From Protopterus annectens (Eukaryota > Chordata > Ceratodontiformes > Protopteridae), in contig NC_056732.1 of NCBI RefSeq assembly GCF_019279795.1, positions 183,835,438 through 183,899,437 on the forward strand: 64,000 nucleotides of DNA, in the 5' to 3' direction. Below are positions 11,848 through 25,229 of the stretch, in pieces. The notes below the pieces were generated by a model. It had not been told where the DNA came from and ran no database searches. It was given only the letters and a program-made list of their open reading frames with translations. The position numbers and the translations under genes were made by a program. Position 1 is the stretch's first letter. Each line of letters opens with the position of its first letter.

Positions 11848-14600
11848 CTAGGTTTATACTGGGCTAATGACCACTAGGGCCTTTACAAGCCTAGCTGTGC
11901 AACCAAACCCAGTTTTGTCTCCAGGTTCCTTGGACACCTATAGGTTATGGTATGTTAATAAGGAGGTAGCTAAGGGTTATGTTGGGGGGGTATGTTAGTT
12001 TGGGATTAATTTACTTACTGTTGGTGTTTATCAATCAGAGACCTGGGGGCCAGACTATGTGGTGAATTTGCAATTTCCCATACAATGATCAAGGTTCCAC
12101 TTGAATAGTGTCAGGGATGAGCTCTGCTTCACATAGATGGGGAGCTTATTCCATAGCATGGGAATCCATTCAGACACACATCTATCTCTCCAGCATGTTC
12201 TATTTATGTCTCAGGCAAAGTTCCTGTCCTTGGAACTAGTGTTTCTGATGTTTGTTTTGCAGATGTGCAACAGATCCATCAGAGCTGGATCAGATGATGT
12301 CTTATAGGCCAGGCATAGATCGCCTCTCAATAACTTGTAGGAGACTGAGCACAGAAGTAAGGCCTTAGGGGAATCTGTGTATGACAGGGTATTCATACCC
12401 TGGGTTCTCCTGGTGAGGAACTTTGAGGGCATTCCAGCTGTTGCAAGTGCCTGGTTTGGTACATGACAGAGGTGGCATTGTACTCAATGATGGGTCTGAT
12501 AACGGCTGAGGGGTAGCAGTGCTATAACTTCCATGGCCCTGGATGCCATACCCTTGCTAATGAGTTGGGTGAAAAAGAATGATTTTCCTACAATTTTGGC
12601 TATATGTTGGTCGAAAGCCAGATCACTGTCTACATATGTTCCCAGGTCCCTAACTATCAGGTCAACTCTTAGGGTGTTTTATTGATGGAATAATTAGCTT
12701 GGGTGGACAAAGTCCCAAATGGCACTATAATGCATTTTTCATGTTGAATTTTAATCGGTGGCTTTGACACCATTCATTTGTTTGTGTTAGACCCACTTGT
12801 CGGATGTTGGTGTTATGGGGAAAATCTATGGTAACTCTCAGTTTGCAGTCATCTGTAAACTTGGTGAAACAGGTTCTTTGACATTAACCTTGGCTTCTGA
12901 AATGTAGATGCCAAACAGAAACAGGTCCAACATGGAGCCCCAGAGTACTCTACTGGTGAACTGTCTCTTGGTGGAGGTGGTCTCACCAATCCTGACTTCT
13001 TATCTATGAGCCAGCCAGCAATCCAGTGAGTTTGTAGGGATTTATGGCTATTTCTGAGAGTTTGTCAACAATATCTGAATGGGGTGTTGCACTGAATGCC
13101 TAGGCCAGGTAAAGGTAGGTGGTATGCCCCATTTCCCCTTCATCCATAGCTTTGGTGACCCTCTCAAATACGTCTACCAGGTTGAAAAGGAAAGTCCTTC
13201 CCTTAAAAAGGCCAACCCGGGATGGCTCCATTGTCTGTAGTTTGGCAATGTCCTTGATGATCATTTCAATGTTAATTCATTTCATGGCTTTACATATTAG
13301 ACTTGTCAGACTTATGAGTCTGTAGTTCCTGGGGTCAGTTGATGGCCCACCATTATGAAGAGATGACTGCTGCAGCCTTCCACTCACCTGGCATGTAGCC
13401 TGTTTTGAGGCTGTAGTTGAAGAGTGCCACAAGTGATCTTCCTACATTGTGTTTTAGGCTATTAAGAAAGCAACCAGCGATATTATTGAGGCCCATTGAA
13501 GTAGTATTTTTAACCTTACCGAGTGCCACCAGGACCTGCTCCCTTTGTTAGTTGGAGGGATATGCTAGAAAGAATTTCACAGGGAGTAGTTGGGGGGAGT
13601 GGGGGGTTAGAGCTAAATATATCAGTCAGTAGATTTACTACATCACCCTGGTCAGTGAAGGCTGTGCCATTTGCCACCCGCTGTGCACACTGTTGAGAGT
13701 TACCATTAAGGTCCCTAACATAATTGAAGAAGGCCTTGTGGTTATCCTTAGCTTAGGAGAATATCCTGACCTCATAATTTGCCTTGTTTATTAGACATCT
13801 TAGTGTCTTCCTTAGATGAATCAGAGAGGTCTTGTCTCTGTGAGAGTTGCTCTTTCTGATTTTGGCCACAAGTTTTATAACCTGTTAAGGTAATGTAAGG
13901 ATTCCACCAGTGGGGGTTGTTTTTCGTAAAAGATCTAGGCTTACTTCTGGCAGTTACAGCAGCCTCATGCTGGTGAGTACTAGGTCCAATATGCTTAATC
14001 CTCTGGTTGAAGTGCACACTATCTGGTCCAGGGTGCTTATGTTGATAAAGTCCAGGCAACATTTTGCCTGTGAGTTACAGGCGGTGTACTTTTCCCAGCC
14101 AATAGTGGGGTAGTTAAAGTCTCTCCTGAATGGGATGTTTGGTTGGTTGAATGGTTAATGCCTCTAGTAGGTCTCTGTGAAAGATGTCTATGGAGAGTTG
14201 GATGTGGATGAACTCGACTGCATCATCCTGTTTAGTCAACATGGAGTGGTATTTTTTGCTGATACAGAGTGAAACACCACCAGCTTTAGCCCCTGTCTCT
14301 GTTGTTGCTGGTCTAAATGTATGGAAGGCACTGTAGCCTTGCACTTTTGGAGTACTTTCTGTGTCTCAGTAGCAGCACAGATATCCACATTGCTTTGAGT
14401 CTTTTTTTTTTTTTTTGCTATGTTAGTAGTTTTGTCATTTTGGCATTGCCTAAAAGAGGCTTTAAGGGTGTGGCTAAAGTTTTAGCCAATATTTGAAAGC
14501 CTAGGTGAGATAGGTGCAGACCATCCTTGGGAAAGCAATGTGGTCTGTTAATCATGTCACCCAGTGCTAATAGATATTGGATTCCCCTGTAGTGACACAA
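11848..14600 (-). pseudogene. CR1-like LINE, minus strand: ORF1 end, endonuclease, RT, 3' tail
   Basis: Reading from 14600 downward: an ORF1 C-terminus at 14418-14600, then an apurinic-type endonuclease fragment at 14114-14390 (DICAATETQK, GAKAGGVSLCISKKY). The linker at 13772-14062 contains NPHWWNPYITLTGYK. Then come RT blocks and the C-terminal RRTQGMNTLSYTD...YKLLRGDLCLAYKTSSDP at 12211-12432. The 3' end (11848-11905) reads GCTAGGCTTGTAAAGGCCC ... TATAAACCTAGG, like the plus copy next door. The 3' UTR at 11930-12050 differs from that of the plus copy, suggesting another subfamily. Many stops and frameshifts: inactive. Confidence 0.85.
14418..14600 (-). pseudogene. CR1-like LINE ORF1, esterase (SGNH-like) C-terminal end
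   Basis: The minus-strand frame holds GDMINRPHCFPKDGLHLSHLGFQILAKTL and then a short basic tail before a stop at about 14418. The DGLHLS..G block is the conserved C-terminal Asp/His-containing motif of the SGNH-hydrolase-like esterase domain found in ORF1 of many CR1 and L2 LINEs. Only about 60 residues remain. The plus-strand LINE starting near 14600 cuts off the rest. A run of 14 T at 14402-14416 separates it from the ORF2 start. The identification rests on one motif plus correct position upstream of the endonuclease. Confidence 0.65.
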
Positions 14601-16475
14601 GAACACTGACTCTAAAGACAGCCACAAAGCATTCTATAGCTATGTCAAGAATCTAAATGGGAACACTCAGATCTGCTCTGAATTACAGCATAATGGCACT
14701 AAATATACAGAACCAACTGATATTGCCAACATCCTAGCAGATAGGTTCAGTGCTAACTTTACCCCCCCCACCCCCTAGAGGGCCCATCTCTGTACCGGAA
14801 GAATGCAAAGTTCCTATAATCACGGCTGCACAGGTAAAAAATCCACTCTCCAAAGCCAAGAACACAGCATCCATGGGACCTGACAATATCCCAGGCTGCA
14901 TTCTAAATGAACTACAGAATGAACTGGCACCCTACCTAAGTACTATGTTCAATCATAGCCTCACCTCAGGCTTTGAACCCTTTGAATGGCGCACCGCGAC
15001 AGTTATCCCACTCCACAAAGGGGGAGCCACGACGGTCCCCGGGAACTACAGCCCCATTAGCCTGATGAGTCTGGTCTGCAAGGCCATGGAACGTATCATC
15101 ATGGAACTCATAAACAAAGACATTGGTAATCTCCAAACTCTGGACCCTATTCAGTTTGGATTTGTAAAAGGCAGATCATGTCTCCTAAACCTGATTGACT
15201 TCTTTGAAGCAGACACCAAAGCCATAGATGAGGGTAAAATGGTTCACACAGCTTATCTAGATCTCGCCAAGGCTTTCAACACCATCCCCCACTCTGGAAT
15301 TATAGATAAGCTCACTAAACTAGGTATAAATCCCTATGTCACAAGATGGGTTTCCAACTGGCTCATGGACAGAACCCACACTGTGAAAGTAGCGGATTCC
15401 AAATCTGACATCAGACCAGTGACAAGTGGAGTACCACAGGGTTCAGTCCTGGGTCCTGTCCTGTTTGGCATCTACTTCTCTGAAGTGCAGGCCAACACAG
15501 AAGGTCTTTGGCTAACAAAGTTTGCAGATGACTGCAAACTAGGAGCCATAATCGAAACTCCTAATGATGTGGACAAACTACAAAAGGGCCTCACTGAGAC
15601 AGATAGCTGGTGTCAAAGTCATGGCCTGAAGCTCAGTGCCAAAAAGTGTATTGTCATCCCCTTTGGTAAAAACTCTGTACCCATGAACTACCACATAGCT
15701 GGTAGTCTACTTAATGCCAAAAATGTGATTAGAGACCTTGGGACACAGGTGGACAGTAGTTTCTCCTTTGATAATCACATTGCCACAGTGGTCAGGAAAT
15801 CCTTCTACGTGGCTCATCTCATCACAAAAGGATTCTCATCCAGAAAAAAAGAGGTCATTGTTCCCCTCTACTCATCACTCATTAGACCCATTATAGAGTA
15901 CAATGCCCCTTTTGGTATGTACCTCACAAGACATCTACAACAAATGGAAAGACCACAGAAATACCTCACAAAGAGGATTACTGGCCTCAAACAGATGCCC
16001 TATGCAGACCATCTAAAAAAACTACAGCTTTACTCCATCGCATATCGCCTACTCAGGGGCGATCTTTGCCTAACATACAAACCTATGTCAAACCCAGAGC
16101 TGTTGGGCATGCTCCACTTAAATAAATCCCAATCCCTCCAAGCTACATGCTCTAGGAACCTTAACCTTGTCACCACAATAAACAGAACATGCTGGAGGGA
16201 TAGATTCCTGTCCCAGAGGCTTCCCATACTCTGGAACAGACTACCTGTCTATGTCCAACAGAGCTCCTCATTAGCACTCTTCAAGAAAAATCTTGATGAT
16301 TGGATGGGAAATGGCAAATTTACCCCGGAGATCACTTCTGTGGCTCTGCTCGACAGGGGCACAGGAAAATAATTTTCTTGGGTGGGGAAAGCCAGGGTAC
16401 ATTTTTTGGCTAGGCTTGTATGGGCTCTAGGGCCGATAGCATTGTACCTACCTATGAACCTATGAACCTATAAGA
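14600..16475 (+). mobile_element. CR1-like LINE, 5'-truncated, plus strand
   Basis: Begins within the linker upstream of RT (SHKAFYSYVKNLNGN; then TDIANILADRFSANF at about 14718-14762) and runs through a complete RT to a 3' UTR ending TTGTACCTACCTATGAACC with further CTATGAACC/CTATAAG octamer-like repeats at 16450-16473. It lies head to head with the minus copy. Tandem 8-bp 3' tails are typical of the CR1 clade. The best-preserved LINE in the window together with the copy at 61.65 kb. Confidence 0.9.
14750..16372 (+). CDS. CR1-like LINE reverse transcriptase (ORF2 C-terminal portion)
   Basis: An uninterrupted 540-codon frame encoding the RT and C-terminal domain of a CR1-like non-LTR retrotransposon, which would copy LINE RNA into the genome by target-primed reverse transcription. 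All core motifs are present in order. PIQFGFVKGRSCLLNL lies near residue 135. TAYLDLAKAFNTIPH is motif A, near 165, with its Asp kept. VTSGVPQGSVLGPVLFGIYF is motif B, near 225. KFADDCKLGAI is the YADD box, near 260, as FADD. The C-terminal block is RLPILWNRLPVYVQQSSSL...FKKNLDDW. The Met at 14750 is not the natural start: the upstream linker is in another frame, and the break falls in a run of C at 14761-14769, so a frameshift separates it. No endonuclease domain is attached. Confidence 0.85.
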   Translation: MLTLPPPPPRGPISVPEECKVPIITAAQVKNPLSKAKNTASMGPDNIPGCILNELQNELAPYLSTMFNHSLTSGFEPFEWRTATVIPLHKGGATTVPGNYSPISLMSLVCKAMERIIMELINKDIGNLQTLDPIQFGFVKGRSCLLNLIDFFEADTKAIDEGKMVHTAYLDLAKAFNTIPHSGIIDKLTKLGINPYVTRWVSNWLMDRTHTVKVADSKSDIRPVTSGVPQGSVLGPVLFGIYFSEVQANTEGLWLTKFADDCKLGAIIETPNDVDKLQKGLTETDSWCQSHGLKLSAKKCIVIPFGKNSVPMNYHIAGSLLNAKNVIRDLGTQVDSSFSFDNHIATVVRKSFYVAHLITKGFSSRKKEVIVPLYSSLIRPIIEYNAPFGMYLTRHLQQMERPQKYLTKRITGLKQMPYADHLKKLQLYSIAYRLLRGDLCLTYKPMSNPELLGMLHLNKSQSLQATCSRNLNLVTTINRTCWRDRFLSQRLPILWNRLPVYVQQSSSLALFKKNLDDWMGNGKFTPEITSVALLDRGTGK

Positions 16476-17589
16476 AACTAAGTGAATTATTAAAAACCAG
16501 TCATTTTCTGTTCATGCTATAGCATCATCTTTGTTTAAGGTTGAATGCTGCTCATTGCAAGGCATGTATCTGTTACACATATTTAGGGAGATCAATAATG
16601 TATGCTTTCATGTAGTCCAGTGAGGCACATCTCAGGCCATTTATACCCACATGGATGATGATAGATTCATAGTCATACCTGTGGTGCAGTGACCTGAGTG
16701 CATGTGTGATATTGCAGATAATTGTTATCTCTCCCTTCTGCAGCCTGGTGAAATGGGCATTGGTGTATCATACAATAAAATCTCTTATAACAAGAGCACT
16801 TGCTTTCTGAGCTTTATTATTTGGGTATCATTGAGTGTAGGTTTATGTGTGGGTGTTAGGTGCTGCTTTTGGTGTGTGCCTTAGTGATTGCTGAGGATAG
16901 GTGTTGCTGTTTGATATCTTAGGAGGTCTTTGAGGTTGGAAAGGTTTATTTTACATGCTTCGGTATAAGAAGGTCTTTGTGTTTGTGGGGAGTGGTATAT
17001 GTGAATTATGTAGTGTGTGTGTTCTTGAGAACCTTGTTTGTAAGTGAGATTTTTGCATCCAAGGAAGTTATGTATGCACATCTCTTGCATACTGTGCTAG
17101 TTTTTTTAAGGATTAGAAGGTGTCTAAGTACATGAGACAATTGCTACAGTGTCTCAGGATGCCCATATCTACCAAGCTGGCCAAAGAGATATTAGGAAGT
17201 TGCATATACATGTTGTCAGGATCTGTATTTGGGTTGGTCTATTATGGTTTGGGGACTTGGTTTTACAGGGGTCACTTGAGTGTTCTCTAGAGTTAAGGCT
17301 AGATGTTAAATAGTGCTATGATCTGGTATTAGTGCAGTTTGATGTACTAACTAGCTGCCCTAAGCATAGCTCCACACAAACCCTTTCTGCGTTAAAGTTT
17401 AAACGGGACTACTGAATGTTTCGAAGCTTGAAAACAAAGCATAGTTCTATGTACTAGCTTTATAGGTTTGCTGCTACATAGGGTGCTGCCAACCACCACT
17501 GAGCAGTGAGCAGCTCTGTGGAAAGGTACCTAATTTATAGCAGACAGAACAAATCTGCAAACTAACTCATGTGCCCTTTGACCAATAAA
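16476..17589. other. unassigned intergenic sequence
   Basis: No gene or known repeat identified. Contains scattered short frames only. Confidence 0.45.
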
Positions 17590-18235
17590 CAACTATACTT
17601 TGATCTCCCTGGAGTGCTTCCCAACTCAGTGAGACCAGGTAAACACCTTCTGCCACAAGATGGATGACCTTGGAATTTTTTAATGTAAAGGCACAGCAAA
17701 AGTAGCCCTCAAGTACAGACTAAAATCAAAGAACTAAGTCCCTAAAAAGCTCTCAGGCTGATGAAACAAACTCACTTTAAGCCTACCTGTGTGTTTCCCA
17801 ACTCAGACTGACCAAGGTACCTTACTACTGCCACTAGAATAGCAGTGCTAATCTTTTAATGTAAAAGCACACTTTGGTTAACCAGAAGTGAAAAGGTACC
17901 AACTGGCTACAACAAGAAATTGTCACTGTGTGTTTCTCAACTTGGACAGACTAGGCTACCTTTCTGCTGTCAATAGAATTGCAGGCACAGTTTTCTTAAT
18001 GTAAAAACATACTTTAGTTAGATAAAAGTGAAAAGGGATCAGAAACAAATCAAATAACTAGCTGCAACAAGTATTTCTCTCTTATGCCTACCTGCATGTA
18101 TCCCAACTTAGACAACACAGGTTACATTTCTACTGCCACTAAAATTACAGACCTAGTCTTCTTAATGTAAAAACATACTTTAGAGGGCCACAGTTGGAAT
18201 GGTGCCAGAAACAAATCTATCAACTTCAAGTAATT
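17590..18235. repeat. satellite-like tandem repeat, four units of about 150-160 bp
   Basis: Units recur with shared landmarks: TTCCCAACTCAG or ATCCCAACTTAG, then a dinucleotide-poor AGACCAGGTA/GACCAAGGTACC block, then TTCTACTGCCACTA, then TTTTTTAATGTAAA or CTTCTTAATGTAAAAACA followed by TACTTTAG. Copies start near 17605, 17790, 17930 and 18085. Divergence between units is high, so the array is old or spreading has stopped. Confidence 0.75.
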
Positions 18236-19849
18236 ACAAGCCAATTCAAAGGCAGGCAAGCCAGCAATGAGGAACATATACAGTTTACAGCAAGCTCAAA
18301 GTACACTAACCATCTAAGGAAGGGTCTTCCCAGTTTCATCTGTCAGTAACTGGTAAGATGAGCAGAGGAGATAAGACTGGGTTGAGCTTCTAGGACAGGT
18401 ATATAGAGGTTGAGACTGGGAGAAGCTACCAAAGCCAGATATATAGTAGGAGCAAACAGCTCAAAAGCATCCAACTTTAAAAGCACAACAGGAAAAGGGT
18501 GGTGGATAGGTAACAAATTCAGAAGAAAAATAGTAAAAATGCAATAAGATGAGACCCCACTCTGAATACCAAGGCACAGCACTTAAATCATGCGAAAAAG
18601 CATCACAAGCTATACAACTGCTATAAATTAACAGCTTTTGTGACAAAATGAGGTACTGCCAGTATATCTAGCTGGAATTTTGTAAAAAAGTATATGTCAT
18701 TTGCGAATATCAAACTAATCTTTAGAAGATGCTTGTGTTACAAATGTATTAGAACTATATGGCATGTGTAGATCAAACTGCTTTGGACAGAAGTTTGTGT
18801 TGAAATGGTAATTATAAATTGCTTATGCTTAAAATGTATCCACAGTGTGCCCTGTGGAAAGAGAACAGAAATGTACATGCAGTATTGTAACTGTTCAAAT
18901 GTATATGTTAACAGAGGAAACCGGAGAGTTAACCTTAGTTCAGCAAGCTTTAGAAAAATATCAGAAATTAAATTACTTTATAGGCTAGGCCATAAAGATG
19001 TTTCAGTGCAGCTAGAGACACAAAGTCTGTACTAGGAAACTTCTTGTATTGTCTTTGATGTGAACTAATTGCTACTTTGGAAGGATGAAGGAATGCAATT
19101 GTTTTATGACTTCCAACACCTGCCAAAGATCTGAATAAAAAAGCCCTTGTCTGGGTATTTTTACAGGTAGATGCTAAATACTGCCAGCTGTCACTAATGG
19201 GGGTCTGCATGAGAACTAGAAGTCAGATGACCAGAAATTATGCCATTCTGCAAGCTATCCCAGCAGTAATATTTTAGATATTATTTTGAAAAGTTTCTTA
19301 GTGAATCAGGGTATACTGCATTCTGTCTTGGATCTGACAACAACAAAAAGAACCATTCACATCTGCCTTGCTCTATTAGTAAGTTTTTAGGGTATAATTA
19401 TTCTCTTAGATACCATCAGGAATACAGTGAAGCTTAGTTCAGATATTATTTTTTTTTATTTATCTGAGCCTGTCCTACAATGTTGCTTTAAATATTTCCT
19501 GTGGTTTTGAACTCTGATGTCACTGTGAATTTGTATTTAGTACTGTCTTGTTCTTTTATTATTTATAATTAAATATAATTAAACCTTTCATTGTAGCTGA
19601 TCTGTGTAACGATATTTAAGTTTTGAGAGTACTCGCGTATTTATTTGATGACACTGTGTGGGCCACTCCTAATAGCCTTGCTCTTGGTCAAGCTATCATT
19701 TGTATTGGTATTAATATTACACAGTGAGATTGGGCACCCTTTGTTAACGGCCCTAAAGTAGCTGATAGAGTGACTAGTGGCAGTGGTAACTACGTTATAG
19801 TCTGGGCTGAAGGAGGCATAGCTAGTAAACCTGTACCAGCCTTTCCCAG
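18236..19849. other. unassigned intergenic sequence
   Basis: No supported gene. AT-rich, with frames up to 80 codons without recognisable content. Confidence 0.45.
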
Positions 19850-22235
<2,386 letters not shown>

Positions 22236-24705
22236 TTATAGGTTTTATAGGTTTATGGGTACTTACTAGCAACTGATCCAGTATGATCTTTAGAAGACTA
22301 GCCGTACATTCCCATGAAGTCTTTAGCCTTATATTTTAATACACAACAATAAAGAGAAAAGCAGCACATTTCCGTGTTACCCCTATCCATAAGTGACAAG
22401 GATGGTAAACCAAGGGGTGAACCTGCAGTTAACTTGACAATGAAAGCCAGAAAACCGGCATACGACACTCAATAACTAAAAATTTTTAAAAAAATCACAA
22501 ACAGTGGGTACTAAGAAGTCCGGTTTTAATATTTCTTAAAAACACGTCTCAGTCATGTTTTTAAGAAATATTAAAACCGGACTTCTTAGTACCCGCTGTT
22601 TGTGATTTTTTTATTTTTTAGTTATTGAGTGAACCTGCAGTTACCCATCCATTTGCCTAGGTTACATTTGAAAAGTGTAAGAGCAGTACTTTGCATTAAC
22701 TGGGGAGGAAGGGGTTTCCAAAGAAGTGCTGTTCTGTTATATATCTATTCTTCCAACATTTATGCAGCAAAAGAGATTTAGATGTCTTAAGCAGGTGTTT
22801 ATGCCCCCATTGGATTTGCAAATATGCAGTAGGTCTGGCAGGAAGGGTCTTCTGAAGCTCTGTACTCGAGACAATTAACACATCTTAGTATCTTGTATGA
22901 CACCAGGAAGAGTTTCATAGTAAGAAAGCACTGCACATTGGATAGGTACATACCAAAGGGGGCATTATATTCAATAACTGGCCTGATGATTGCAAAATGC
23001 AGTGGAATGATCACTTCCCTGGACTTAGAGGACATACCCTTAGAGATAAGTTATGTAATAAAAGAGGGCTTTCTTAAAATAGTGGAGATTTGGTAATCAA
23101 TGTAAAGTCCATTGTCTTTATAATTCCTAGATCCCTAATTACTTTATCAGATTTTAGAGTCGAGTTGTTAATGTCATAGTTATGAGGGACTGCTTGCTTG
23201 CCGAAGAATGGTATTATGCATTTCTTGGCATTTAGTTTTAGTCCATAGCTTATACACCAGCTATTGGTTTAGGAAAAGCCCTCTTGGAGGATCTTGGTCT
23301 TGTCTGGGGAGTTTATTATGGCACCAGGATAACAGTCATGTGCAAACATTGTCATCCATAAACCCTTAGCAAGAAGCAAATGCTAAAGAAAAATGGCTCA
23401 AGGAAAAAACCTTGGAATATCCTGTTAATGACAGGTCTTTTGGAAATGGTAGAGCACTCCACCCTAATTCCCTGGGTTCTATTTGTGAGCCAGTTATATA
23501 GGGATTAACATTTAGCTTGGACAGTTTGAATATAATAGTAAAGTGTGGGATGGTGCTGAATGTCCATGTGAGATCTAGATATGCAGTGTGTACTGATTTT
23601 CCCTCATGTATCATTGATTCAACAACCTTCTCAAATACGTCAGCCAGGATAAGCAGGCAGGATCTGTCCTTGACAAATACAAACTGGCTTGGGCCGATAG
23701 TTTGTAGCTTACCTAAGTCCTTATTTGTTAATTGCACAATGATCCTTTCTATAACCTTACAAATGAGGCTGGTCACACTTATGGGTCTATAATTTCCCAG
23801 GTTTGTTGATGATCCACCTTTAAGCAAGAGGATAACAGTTGCTGTCCTCCATTATTCTGACACAAAGCTGATTATAAGCTGATATTGCATAACTTCTCTA
23901 GGGGGCCCTACATGTCTTGTTTCAGGCTGTCCAGTAAGTAGCCCAGAATGTTATCTGGCCCATAGAAGCAACATTCTTGCCCTTGTGTAGTGTCATAAGG
24001 ATTTGTTCATCAGAGATTTAAAGGGGAGATGTGGATGTAGGTAGGAGATCTGGGAATGCTGGAGGGGGAAGGGAGTGATGTTAGAGAAAAATGCATCTGC
24101 TAGTAGACTGGCTATGTTCTCTGGGTCTGAATGTGATATCATTTAATATTAGCTCTCCACAGTGTTGGGCACTGTTTCTAGGGTTTCTAAAATAATAAAG
24201 ATTGTTTTGTGGCTGACCTTTTCCTGAGTTACTGTTTTACCTCATATCTGGCTTTGGTTGATTTGATCTGGGTCCAGAGTGCCTTGTTAAGTTTACCAAG
24301 TGCTGTCTGCATCTTGATAGTTGGGTTTATGTTTATATGCAACGAGTTTTTGTTTCTTCTGAATTTGGCATTGTATTTACATTGGAGGGAGACAGCTACA
24401 ACTATGCTCCTATTCACATGTGCATAAATGTTGGCAGTAAGGGATTTCTCATAATCAGTGGGGTCATCAAGTAGGAAGGGGATGTTTAATTTAGCCAGGA
24501 CATTGTTCAATTTTAGTAGATTTTCTTGGCATAATCAATGAATACGAAGGTACTGGACAATGTTTCTGGCTTCATTCTAAAGGTGAATGTAACTGATTTG
24601 TGGTCTAATTTAATGAGGGCAGGAGTTACAATTGCTAAGGAGCACAGCTGTCCCATATTTGTCAGAGCCAAGTCCAGGATTTTATAATACTTGTGAGACC
24701 CCCAT
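22236..24705 (-). pseudogene. CR1-like LINE, minus strand, endonuclease C-terminus to 3' tail
   Basis: Minus-strand translation from 24705 downward gives the endonuclease end ILDLALTNMGQLCSL...IKLDHKSVTFTF, where the SDH box is changed to LDH. Then a linker (24229-24510), and at 23366-23827 the RT start: NLGNYRPISVTSLICKVIERII, GPSQFVFVKDRSCLL and TAYLDLTWTFSTIPH, with motif A Asp kept but the following residues altered. Then the C-terminal part SREVIIPLHFAIIRPVIEYNAPFGMYL at 22799-23035. The 3' tail at about 22236-22262 reads (minus strand) CCCATAAACCTATAAAACC. The 3' UTR carries a foldback insertion. The frame is interrupted in many places. Confidence 0.85.
22466..22631. mobile_element. foldback (long inverted repeat) insertion
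   Basis: Left arm 22466-22544 and right arm 22556-22631 are near-perfect reverse complements (about 76 bp stem, a few mismatches) around an 11-nt loop. Outer ends are CACTCAATAACTAAAAA and its complement TTAGTTATTGAGTG. The 15-mer GTGAACCTGCAGTTA occurs at 22417-22431 and again at 22629-22643, overlapping the right arm end by GTG, and looks like a target duplication. 34 bp (22432-22465) between the left repeat and the stem has no partner on the right. Confidence 0.8.
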
Positions 24706-24895
24706 CTCAATTGGCATAATGATTAAGGTATTCACCTCCTATTCACAAGGTGCAAGGTTCGATCCTGATCTCAGGCAAATGCCTACTTTGTGTTTACATG
24801 TTCTCCCCGTGTCTCTGTGAGGTTTCTCCCACCTCCCAAAACATGCTGTTTTCACCTGAAACTCACCCAGAACAATAGATGATGCTTATAGGAGG
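24706..24895 (+). mobile_element. tRNA-derived SINE, V-SINE-like body
   Basis: A tRNA-like head with A-box-like TTGGCATAATGATTAAGG and B-box GGTTCGATCCTG preceded by CACAAGGTGCAA. It is followed by TTTACATGTTCTCCCCGTGT and GTGAGGTTTCTCCCACC, a central block seen in vertebrate V-SINE/DANA-type SINEs. The 3' end is unclear. The stretch ends in ACCTGAAACTCACCCAG and then a 29-bp tandem duplication (ACTAACCACTTTGGGCATTA twice, 24907-24962). The head resembles that of the SINE at 9884-10025. Confidence 0.7.
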
Positions 24896-25229
24896 AAAAG
24901 TTGTATACACTAACCACTTTGGGCATTAACTGCATAGACTAACCACTTTGGGCATTAACTGCAATGCACAGTATCCTCTACATAGGAAAACACTGATCAA
25001 AGGCTACATACCATGTCAGGGCTAGTGTAAAATATAACTCTAGTTGATTTGGTCACTTTGACTAATGTTACCAAATAGGCATGGGTATTTGCTGATGAGA
25101 AGTGAGTTGAGGACCATGGCCTACTCTGACCTATGCTAGGAACCTAGAGGGATATATGAGCTCCTGCTGGCCAGTATGTACCCACCATAAAGCTCAGCAG
25201 CCCTGGGTCAATATCCATTTGTCAGGTTT

